A DNA stretch of 64,000 nt from Pyropia yezoensis. Taxonomy: Eukaryota > Rhodophyta > Bangiophyceae > Bangiales > Bangiaceae. Shown here in pieces: positions 1 to 9,845 of the stretch. Position 1 is the first letter of the stretch, and each line of letters begins with the position of its first letter. The position numbers were made by a program, and so were the translations under genes. The stretch covers positions 13,064,568-13,128,567 of the forward strand of contig CM020618.1 of the NCBI GenBank assembly GCA_009829735.1, read 5' to 3'. A model generated the notes under the pieces. That model ran no database searches, had not been told where the DNA came from, and saw only the letters and a program-made list of their open reading frames with translations.

Positions 1-1429
1 CCACGCCCGGCGCTGCTTACCGTCCCCCACCCCAAGCCGCCGATCTCCCCCCCGGCCAGCGCACAGCTCCGCCCCCGCGCCCCTCCCCGGCGTTGGGGCC
101 CCTCTTCCCCCGGACGGTGGCTGCTCCCCTGCCGCCTGGCAGACACCTCGGTCGGGTCCCAGTCAATGGTGGCCGTGGCCCCTCCTGCAACAGCCTGCCC
201 GTCCCCGGCCGCCCGTCGGGCACCGCCGTCTGGTGCCTGCCATCCGTCCGTCAGGCGGTTGGTGCGCTGCCCATCGTATGGCCGCCAGCTGCCGCCAACC
301 CCAATCCCTCGGCCACCGAGGGCGCGCCCTTGGTTGCAGCGGCCGGGTCCTCGCTCGGCTTCGACCCCCAGGCCGCCGAGGACCCCTCTTCCTCTGCGGG
401 CGTGGCATAGCCGCCGCCCGCCGCCGACCCTCCGACCGCCGGGGGCGTCTCCTTGGTTGCTGCCACCGGGCCGCGACCCGTTGCCGCCTTCCCACCGGCT
501 GCACCCCGTGGGCGGGGCACATCACCGGCCCAAGTCGCCCCCCCAGTACTGCCCGCGCCCATTAGTCCCTCATCTGAATCTTCAATACAGCACAGGAGGG
601 CGGTGTCCAATTTCCCACCACCACCACTGTTACGGGGCGGGGAGGGCCTGCGGGAGAGTGGGCGGCGGCGCCGCTAGCCACAAAGGCGTCGTTTGTTCGT
701 TTGGGAGTCGGAGCGGCTGGTGGCGCGCCGCGGGAGCGGCGCGCGGCGTCCGCCCAACACTTTGTCTCTCCCCACGCCGCTGTGGGTGCACGGCGCGAGC
801 GTCACCGGCCGCACCGCGTCGGGGCGCAGCGGCTCCCGCTACGCCAGGGGCGGGTTATCGCTGCGGTGGCCGCCGCCGCCGCCGCCCCCCGCCGCCGCCG
901 CCCCAGCCGCCGGTGGCGCTGCGGTCGCCACCCCCGCCGCGGCCGTCACCGCCGCCTGGAGGATTACCGCCGCCGTCGGCCGCCGTCGGCGGTCGGGGGG
1001 GGGGGTGAGAAGGGGGGGCTGGCAAGCACGGGCGCGTCGGCGCCCCCACCATCGATACCACCTTAAATCTGGAGCGGTTGTTGACCCGCCGCCGTCGCGC
1101 CGACGGGGTGGCCTCGTTTGCCGCTCGCGAACGCTGGAGACGGCCGTCGCCAGTGGATCGCGGCGGCGGGGCGACGGCCGCCAGGGGGCGACGACCGCGA
1201 GGGGAGAAACGACTGGTAAGAGTGCACGCGGCGACTGTGGTGGTGGTAAAAGGTCGGGGGTGACGCTGGGGTGCGGCGGATGGGTGCGGGGCGTGGCCGA
1301 GTGCCAAGACCGTGGGGCGAGGGAAGGGGTGACGACTGAAGGGGGGGTTTGACCGGCAGTTTCAAAGAAAAGTTGATCTTTTCAGCGCCGTGGTTGTGCT
1401 TGAAAACTTCCTTCACCTGGTCTGCGTCG
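1..1429. other. GC-rich sequence without a recognised gene
   Basis: Very GC-rich sequence with CCG/CGG-type runs, including a G-run near 996-1008. Several frames stay open on both strands, as expected when AT-rich stop codons are rare. None of the translations shows a domain or a persuasive start. It may include the 3' flank of the fasciclin gene that ends at 1430. No supported gene is seen. Confidence 0.6.
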
Positions 1430-2242
1430 TCAGTGTCGGCCTGCGCTGTGACCATGGGTACGGATGCAGTGGCCGTAGCCGCAGTGGTAGCCAAAGCCGC
1501 GGCCACAGCGGCGCTTGCGGCGCACGCAGACGCACGCCTCCTCATCCAAGTGCCCTCCTCGCGCCGCACACTCCCCCCGCAACACTGCTGGGCACAGCGG
1601 CAGTGGCAGCAGCACCCGGTCCACTATGTGGATGAACCCGTTGGCGCCGCCGAGGTTGGCCTCCACAATCTGCGCGTCCGCCACAGACGGCGCAAAGTCC
1701 AAGACGGTCCGGTCGGATAGCACCCGCAGACGCCCGCCCTGCAGCGGCACCAGCGGCCCCGCGAACACGAGGGCGGTGTCGTTGAGGGTGCCGCAAGACA
1801 CCACTGCGTAGGTGAGGATGGTCCGGATGAGCGGCACGGGGTCCCCCCCGCCGAGGTGGGTGAGGGCGGTTATCGTAAAAGCCAGCCCCGCCTCCCCGTC
1901 GGAGCCCGTGTACCCGAGGGTGCGGGCCAGCCCGAGCATGGCCCCGTTGTCGGGCGAAAAGATGGTCACGGGCGGAGCAGATGCGTTGGTGACCGTGTCA
2001 AAGATGCCCCCGCCGCGGGCGTCGGCATAATCGGCAAAGGCAACGACCGTGGAGAGCTCGGGGCGGGTGCGCGCCAAGTCCCCGACGTTTGGCGGGTGGG
2101 GGGTGGGGGTGGGGTGCGGGGGAGGGGTGGGGTGGGGGGGAGGGGTGGTGTGGTGGGGCGGAGCCGCCGCTGCCGCCCCCATCACCATGGCCGCGGCAGC
2201 CATCGCTCCGACCAGCACGCGGGGCAGCACCTTCTTTGCCAT
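1430..2242 (-). CDS. Secreted fasciclin (FAS1) domain protein
   Basis: A 270-codon ORF starting at ATG 2242. Residues 1-27 form a classic signal peptide (MAKK followed by a long Ala/Met/Val hydrophobic stretch). Residues 28-50 are a Pro/His/Thr-rich linker. Residues ~52-212 match a single FAS1 domain: the H1-like block reads TIFSPDNGAM and the H2-like block FIHIVDRVLLPL, separated by about the usual distance. The last ~55 residues are Cys-rich, with several spaced cysteines and many Arg, Gly and His. FAS1 proteins are extracellular adhesion or matrix proteins in algae, plants and animals, so a cell-wall or matrix role is inferred. One FAS1 copy and a Cys-rich tail rather than a GPI signal make it small for the family. 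The tail could change if an unseen intron exists near 1450-1500. Confidence 0.85.
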   Translation of the reverse strand: MAKKVLPRVLVGAMAAAAMVMGAAAAAPPHHTTPPPHPTPPPHPTPTPHPPNVGDLARTRPELSTVVAFADYADARGGGIFDTVTNASAPPVTIFSPDNGAMLGLARTLGYTGSDGEAGLAFTITALTHLGGGDPVPLIRTILTYAVVSCGTLNDTALVFAGPLVPLQGGRLRVLSDRTVLDFAPSVADAQIVEANLGGANGFIHIVDRVLLPLPLCPAVLRGECAARGGHLDEEACVCVRRKRRCGRGFGYHCGYGHCIRTHGHSAGRH

Positions 2243-5200
2243 GGTGTTGAGTGAAGTGGCCTGTGAGCAAACGCCGGGGAGGGGGCGGGGCGGGCAGCGG
2301 CGTGAAGAAACAGCGAATGGGCGTCCTTCGTCGCACAGCGGAGGTTGGCGACGGTGGAGGGGAGGGCGCGAGGAGGCCTGCCGCGGGCGGGATGGAGGAC
2401 CAGCCAGCGGGTGCCAACGCCGTCAAAAGACCCTCTAAAACTTTAGTAGAGTGCTTCACCGCTGCGCGCCGCGGCCGCAGGCCGCGCAGCAGTCGCCGTG
2501 GTTGCGGCGGCCATGCCTGACTGTCTGGGCCCACACCAACGGCCCGGTGGATGGCTTGGTCGTGGATAAAATGGCGCGTCGCCCTTCTGAAGCTGGGCAA
2601 CCTGCGGCGAGCCACTGCTGTTGCCCTGCGAGGGCGGCAAAGGATGGCAGTCGGCAGAGACGAGACGGGGTCGTTCGAGAGGGCGGGGCCCAGACCAGAG
2701 GACAAAAAGAGACGAGCAATGTCGACGAAGGGTGGCCCGCAATGAACGGTGGGGACAGGGGGTGGCTGGGAAAGAACGAGGGATGCAGCTCTCGTCCGTC
2801 GATGCCGGTCGCCGGTGCGGTGAGGAGGTCGTGGCCGCCTTCCCCAGTCCCCCATTCCCCCATTCCCCCCCGCGCCCCTTTAGGTGAGAGGAACCCCCTC
2901 CGCTGGGACCGCACGAGCGGTAGGGAAGCCCTGTCGACGGCCGGCCCGGCTGTAGCCCAGCCGGGCGGGCCATCTGTCACTGCGGAGGCCCCGCTGCAAA
3001 GCTCGTATCCACGCGTTTGATCCAATAGCCGCATACACTAGACTGCCGCCAAATCCTCTGGTGACCCTTTCTTCGACTAGCAGACTGTCACATCTCCGAA
3101 GACCGGAAAAACGACATGAGGATAAGGTCCCCAGATCCGAAACGTCCTATGACACTTCGGGGCGACAATATGTATTTATGAGTCACCTCTCTGTGCGCTA
3201 ACCGACAAGACCTCGTCCCGGAAAGGTATCTGGCAGGTTTTCCCAGGACGTCGGATGAACTCTGAGCTGAACGTGGCAGCCACGTGGGTGTGGTGCGCGT
3301 GCTCCCATGCCGTCCAGCCATTTGCTGTCACGTTGTCCCACTCACACTGGTCCCACAGGTTGCTGGCCGCCTCTTCAGCCGGAACTGTCCCGTTGCGCAG
3401 CACCGCGTCACTGCGGCATCGACGCATGCCCCGTGGCTGACGGCAGTACGCCCGACATAAGCCAAGGCTATCCTCTCTGCCGCACTGTCGCCTGCCCCAA
3501 TGCCCCTCCCCCTGCCTCGATGGCACACATGGTTTCCCTCACCGCTCGCCCCCCTAATCTCTGTCCCCGGCACTGTTCTCCTTTCGTTTCGCCTTCCTCC
3601 GATACCTGCAGCGCACGGGCAAGGTACGTTTCGACGCTTGGGACTAGGGGGGACTGGGGAGGTGTGGTATGCGATCAAGCGCTGCGGGCCCTAGACGACG
3701 TAGATGAGGACTCTGGCAGCCATTGGTGTCCATCCTTCTACTCACACTGCCTCGCTTTCTGTCCTGTTTTCGTGCGTCCAACGCTGGCAACGCGTCCCCA
3801 CTCACTTCCCCAACAGTGCTTGTCGCATGCTTCCCCCATGCTTCCCCAGTGAGCGCATCTCCATCAGAACTTACGCGCGGTAAGGTCGCATCCGCTGCAT
3901 GGCGCACTCACCACGACCCCATCGGTACTACTCCCCTGGGCCCCGACGTCCATGCTACGGCTACGGTGCGATGACCGTCTACGATGTTTTGCCTGGTGTG
4001 TGTCAACATTTTTGTATGTGTTGTTGAGGGGCTCGTGGCAGGCGCTTCTTCCGGTGGATCGCGTTCGAGGCATTGGACTGATGTGCCAGCTCCTATGCGA
4101 CGCTTCGCCATGACTTGCTCGTCTGTCCCACGGCTTGTGTTTTTTCATCTTGATTGTTGCTACTGCTGGGTACTGATGGTGTCGATGGTCTTGCAAGGGG
4201 TGGAGGTCGTGGTGTATTGGCGAGCAGAAGCGAGAGTAGGACGGAGCGGGAGCTTGCTTCGGGTGGGCGCGGGGTACGCGGGAGGACGCGGGAGAACACG
4301 GGAGACGGCCCGGTGGACACCGAAGCAGAAGGAACTTTTGAGCACACGATGTCAAGTCATTGAGAAGCACTTGTGAAAAGAGCACCATGCATATCCATCA
4401 TGGGCACGCGGCACCATGGTACTCTTTGCCAGTTGGGAATACTCCCACAAGGACCTCTCTCCATGCCAGTCGAACAGTTCTTCAAATGTCCTCCCCATCA
4501 CTTCAACACCGAGTCGTATATTTTAGTCATTACAGATTGCCACGATAGTGGGACCTCTGATAAAGACTTGGGAATCGGAACTGGGCAATATCACCAGGAC
4601 CTCCATGGAGGTTTTTTACGCCAAATTTGACAGTCTAGTGTAGGGCTTTCCCCAGAACGCACCGGCCGACGCACCTGCGGCCGCCCCCTGCAGGGGGGGC
4701 ACCCACCCCCCCAATTATTGGTGGGGTGAAGCCGACGATGCTCACATGCCACCCTCGGGGGAGGCCGTGCAGCGTCCGGGTAGCACAGTGCCGGCAAGTA
4801 CATTCTACGGGCTGGGCTGCCTCAGGCTGTCAAGACTGGGCGGCTCCGGGCGTGGCCCTCGTCACCGCCGCCGCCGCCGCCGCTCTCCCGACTGCCCCGA
4901 CCCTCCGGCGCCGGCACCCGGCGCCGCCGCTCCTGCATCCGGCCCCCCGAGACCCACCCGCCACGCCCACCCTCTTGTAGAGGGCGGAGTCGGTAGAGGG
5001 ACCTGGTGGACCCCTCACCCTTGCCGCTGCTGTCGCCGCCGCCGCGCACTCCCGGCGCGGCCGCTCTCGCCTCCGTGCTCCAGCCGCCGTCGCCCGCCCC
5101 TCCAGAGACCCGCACATTCCCTGCTGCGTCCCGCTCGGCGGGGCGGATGACCACCGTTGGTACCCGCTCCGTACTGAAGGTCATGGAACAATAGTGGCTT

Positions 5201-6050
5201 TCCATCCCCGCGATTCCACGTTGGGATGCCTGCAGAGGCACTGTCGTGCTTTTTGGAGGGCCATAGGGATGCAAAGGTATAGTCTGGGCTATGCCTGGCT
5301 GCCATGTACCATCTCCCGGCTGTCGGGGGGGGGGGGCAAGAATATGTAGCTGGTCGAGGGCAGGCCAAGAAAGGCGTCCTCCAGGGCTGGACACAGTACA
5401 AACACTCACCACATGTTTTCAACCAGTAGCAGCACGATGGGTAGTGGAAGGTACGTTCGTGGGGGCGTGGTTCTCTTTTAATTGTTTATTCCCCCTGTAA
5501 CCGGCTGCCACGGGCTGCCGGGGAGTGGAGTTGCTTGAGGGGGGCGCGGGCGCCAACGGGGATGGCACCCGCGGCCGACGTCGGCAGCCTCTCCCCTTCT
5601 GGGGGAGAACTCGAAGCCGGCATGGGGTCGTTCGCCTGGCGGGGGCCAACGATCCGCAACCAACTGGCGGCCACGATGAGCTGCCGACGGAGCGGAGGCG
5701 CAGCAGCGGCGCTGCCAGACTACCTGTGCCTCTGTGGCACGCAGCGCCCCCCCACCCCCCTCCCTCCACGACCCCCTGCCTTCCTTCACCCGACGGGGCG
5801 CCCCCCTTTCCGATTTTCGGCGCCCGTAGAGTGGTGTGCGAGGGGAGCGGACGGCACCCGCCGGCCGGGGTGGGGCACCCCGGCCGACTAATTGACGGGG
5901 TACGGCGCGGCACTGCCAGGGCGTTGACGACCGGCAGCGTCCTTGTTCTCCGCGCGCTGGCGGCATCCTGCGCGCGGCAACAAGGTCCCCCCTCACGGGC
6001 AAGTCCAGTGGTTGACGTGACTGCGTGACTCCCGGCGAGGGGCCCACGCC
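2243..6050. other. Intergenic region upstream of the fasciclin gene
   Basis: No gene can be supported. 2243-3000 is GC-rich and should hold the promoter and 5' leader of the fasciclin gene. 3000-4650 has visibly lower GC with many short ORFs and no domain. 4650-6050 returns to very high GC with open frames on both strands. No recognisable repeats, RNA genes or conserved protein blocks were found. Confidence 0.5.
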
Positions 6051-7565
6051 ATGACGGGGACACCCGCTTCGGCGCCTTCCCCCGCGATTGCCGACGTGAC
6101 CTCGCTCGACGCCGACGCACCGCGCGCCCGCCTGGCCCTGGCCGAGGCGAGCCTGACGCAGACACGCCTCGACCTCTTCACCGCGCAGCGAGCTATAGCC
6201 ACGCGGGATGCAACGCCGCCTGCGCTCCGCGAAGCCGAGGCTGGCGGTGGCAATTGCAGCGGCGCAGGCCTTGACGGCCCGACCGCACCCCCCCCCGGAG
6301 CCCGCGTCGCCCCGGGAGGCACGGCGGCAGGGGAAGCGACGGGCGGCGCCCCCGCTTTCGTGCTCCCCGCCCTCAATGCCGGCCGCACCGCCGCGGACTA
6401 CGAAGCAGCCGCGGACGGCGACGGCGGCTCCGACGCAACGTCCGACTACCGCGGGCTCTTCTGGAGCCCACGCGGCAACCGCCGCGGTGCCGGGCGTGCA
6501 GAGTACCGCGACGACTGGGCCGTGGAGGGTACAGCGACGGCTTCGACAAGGTCAGTCCTGCCTCGGCAACCGACTGGCTCTCGGCGTTTGACATCCCGCG
6601 GTCCTTCATCCAGCCGGATGGTATGCCGGTCCCTTTCTCCCCCGGCAACGGCGTCCATAACACAACCTTCAAAATCGGGAGCCGCGTCGAGATCGAAGCG
6701 CGGCCTTGGTACTGCTCGCTCGCGTGGACGCAGCTTTTCTACAACGAGGCACTCGCCGCCCGGTCAACCACCGACGTTTCCGTTGCCCGGCTACGAGAGG
6801 TCATCGAGTACTTCACGTGTTCCTTGCGGCGTCTCTACGCCTTTGGGGTGTCCCGCTACGACTACCTCTCCCTCCGACAGACGGAGCCTGCCCTCGCCGA
6901 GGCTTCCTCCCACGCAGACGCCGTCCCCCGCACCGACGGAGCCCGGCGCTATCTCGCACGCATCGCACGTCAAGAGACGCTCGTCACTGCCAAGCTTGGC
7001 GCCGCCGACCGGGGATTCGTTTACCCCCACCGCGGCGGCCGTGCCGCCGCCTCCGCCACCGCAACTGCCGTCGAGCCCAAGCAACCCGAAACCGCTCACG
7101 GCCGCCGGCAGCCTCGTGGTGGCGGCCCGCCTCGTGGAGCGGGTCGCAGTGGACGCGGACGCGGCGCGGGCCGCGCCCAAGGCCGGCCGTGCCGCCGGGG
7201 AATATTCGCCTCCACCCCGGAGGCCATTCCCGACCCCGAGGCCAGCTGTCTGGGCAGCCGCACGCGCAAGCACAAGCACCGCAGACGGCTACCAGCAGGC
7301 AGCCCGACCAACGCGGTGCTAGTGTACCGGGCATTGCGCGCGGCGCTCCCAGAATGGGAGAGCCTCGGCGCCCACCCATGAGGCACGAACACCATCCGGA
7401 ACGGGATCAAACTGGAGTTCGCCTCCACCCCGACCCGCTTCCGCTCCCGGGAGTACCCTCTCAACGCCAAGGACACCACCTTCCTGACTTCCGAGATCCA
7501 GCGCGAGCTGGACAACGGCTACATCAGAGAGGTTACCAACCCCAAGGAGATCCAAGAACTGCAGT
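6051..7565 (+). pseudogene. Broken gag/reverse-transcriptase fragment, possibly DIRS/Ngaro-like
   Basis: One ancestral reading frame runs here but is broken. The first part (6051 to about 6530) is Ala-rich with a helical block near residues 22-50. A one-base shift near 6530 moves the frame to the one containing IPRSFIQPDGMPVPF (6587 onward) and a Trp/Tyr-rich helical block to about 6990, which looks like a capsid-type domain. After a low-complexity linker and an in-frame TGA at 7379-7381, the frame continues as a segment with NTIRNGIKLEF, then SEIQRELDNGYIREV. That pattern is the start of a reverse transcriptase of the kind found in DIRS/Ngaro-type elements. The match stops abruptly at about 7565, where unrelated element A sequence begins, so the catalytic RT motifs are absent. 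Family placement is an inference; that it is a retroelement remnant is more secure. Confidence 0.45.
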
Positions 7566-9646
7566 GCATATTACTCGGGTGGTCGTGCCCCTCTCCTGGC
7601 TCTGGTTCCTTGGGTGTCGGCGCGGACGCCGGTTGTTACGGCGGAGGAGGCGGATCAAGTGCCTCCGGCTCCGGCGTCGCGCCCGGTCGAGACCTCCCCG
7701 GTGGGTCTCCCGGAGATGCTTCTCGGTCACGATCCCCTGGCGGACCGGCGCTACCCCACGGTGGTCGGGAACGTCAGCGCGGTCCGGTGCCAGCAGGACT
7801 GCCTGGCCATCTGGCGTAAGTAGCTTCAGCGCGGGGTGTTGACCGACATGGACAAGACGCGCCTGTACACGGCGGACCAGATGCGCCCAACTCAAGACCG
7901 CTCCCAGAGCGTTTCCGGTTCGTCTTGGGTTGCCCACCTGGAAGACAATCCCTTTGCGCGGGTGCTGGGTCTTCCCTTGACCGAGCGCCGAGTGTCTGCG
8001 TCCGTGCTCCGGTGGCCGGACGAGGAGGATTACGTCCGCCGGGCGCTCAAGGTTTGGGAAGAGGCGCTCAAGGGACCAAGGAACTTGACCTGCCATCACT
8101 GTCCGCAGATGGTCGCTCTGGAGCCGCCCTTCTTGACCCAGAAATACTCCATGTCGTCGCCGTCGCGTGAGCAAGGCCAGCGTCGGGGACGCCAGCGGGA
8201 CTACATCGTGAGCTGCAACCACCAAGAGTTCTGGAGACTGGACAAGGCCAACCGGGCGGCGTACTACCCCAAGGTCATCCAGCAACAGCATGAAGTCGAG
8301 ACCCCGGTCGGGTTCGCACCGTGGAGCATCCCCTTCACCTGGTACTTCCTGGACACTCTCGCCCAGGTGTCGATCAAGGGCTTCTTCCACTCGATCCCGT
8401 ACATGATGTACACTTCCGAGATGACGGTCTTGGCGGCCAACCACTGGCTTCACGTGGTCTTGGTGTCCAACCGACTCTGGCTTCTCTAGGACCTGATGAT
8501 GGTCCGGATTGTTGAGAAGCTGACATTCGACTTTTTGTGCAGCCAGGATGTAGAGTACAAGGACCTCTTCCAGGCAATGATCAACTTCCGGCGTCAGCTC
8601 CCGGAGCACGACCGGACGTTCTTGAGCTCGATCGCGGACCAGAATAGTCCGCGTCGGGATGGCTCGGGTTGGGCGCAGGCGGTCTACCTGACTTCTCCAG
8701 CCAAGGTGCAGCTGGCAATGCCGCTGCCGGCGTGGCCGCAGCGGGGAGGTCTTCCTGCGCCGGCCGCCTCGGACCTGCTGCCACCTGGTCTGCCGGTACA
8801 AGAGTCGGGGTGGGCTGTGGCGGTTGGTCGGGCGTCTGAGGGTGTTCAAGCTCCTCCGGTTGCTCCTGCTGCACCGGTAGCTTCGCCCCCGCCGTCGTCG
8901 GTGCTTGCGCGCCAGGCCCTTCCTGCACCGGTGCTTCAGGCTTCTCCGGCACCGCGTTTGCGTGCTGCCGCACTCGGCGTTGCTCCCGGCGTTACCATCC
9001 GGTCGCCTGCTGCCCCGGGCGCTCTCCTCCTCGTGCGACTTCCACGGCTGGTGGCGGCTCGGTGCCCACCCTGGAGTGGGGTCCTCCTGTTTCCGGCGTC
9101 TGTGCTAGCCGTCCGGGTGTGGCGTCCTCAAGTCGGTTTGAGATTCCGGCGCCGAAGCTACGCCTTTCCTGCTTCCGGGTGCCCGACTGGTACCGGACTC
9201 CAGGTGGCCCGTCATGCGACCAGTACGATGCTGGTATGATTGAGGATCCGCTGGGCCGACTTCGGGTACAGGTTGAGGGCGTCGGGTCTTCCTTGGTGCT
9301 GGGCATGTATGCCAGCGTCTTGAACGACGTGGTCGACCAGGTGTCTGCTTGTGCGGACAGCGGCCAGATGTCGGATAGTCCGGTGGATGGTGAGCTCCTT
9401 GGGATCTTGACCCGGCATGGCTTGGCCCAGCGCTGGTCAGGGACCTTCATGAGCTTCCTGGAGCGTCGGCGGGTGTACTTGGAGGAGGAGGAGCGTCCAC
9501 CGGTCAGTAGTGCTGTTCCGATGGCGGCGTACGTCGAGGCGTCTCGACCACCTTACTACGTCATCCCGTCATCCACTGGGTCCCGTCATGCTGCTGACGA
9601 GGTGCTGGAGGAAGCTCCTGCAGCGCAGCGCACGCGCCGGGAGTAA
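7566..9646 (+). pseudogene. Diverged antisense ORF of element A
   Basis: Plus-strand coding remnant opposite to A's gag-pol, in the same position as the antisense ORFs of B and C. One frame runs from about 7566 to 9239 with in-frame TAG stops at 7821-7823 and 8487-8489. The last part (to the stop at 9646) is in another frame. It resembles the B ORF in order and character: a Trp/Tyr block around 8200-8480 with YYPK, VGF and repeated Trp-containing helices, then an Ala/Pro-rich segment at 8700-9100, then a short C-terminal domain ending in Arg-rich residues. The first codons are missing at the truncated left end of the element. Homology to the B ORF is judged by eye and is distant. Confidence 0.5.
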
Positions 9647-9845
9647 TACTCGAGGTCGAGAGAGGTGGGAGTCACGGGAGAAGGGAGGAGGGCAGAAGCG
9701 GAGAGAAGGGTTGCTCGAACGGGTGCTTGCTTCTCTTCTAGTAGTTCCATGCTTGTAGTGCTTGTTTCCTTGATACACCCGTTCCGTTTTCTTAGTCTTC
9801 TTCTTCCGCGTCCGTTGCGGCCGAGCTCGCCTCGTCCAGCAAACC

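Noticed and set aside
4373..4630. Short plus-strand ORF with LGILPQG and DCHD-like strings resembling a retroviral-type RT
   Set aside because: Only isolated short matches, no flanking RT motifs, and a relatively AT-rich context; likely chance.
7533..8849. 438-codon minus-strand ORF
   Set aside because: Shadow of element A's antisense ORF; the translation has no domain, while the plus strand matches the B-family ORF.
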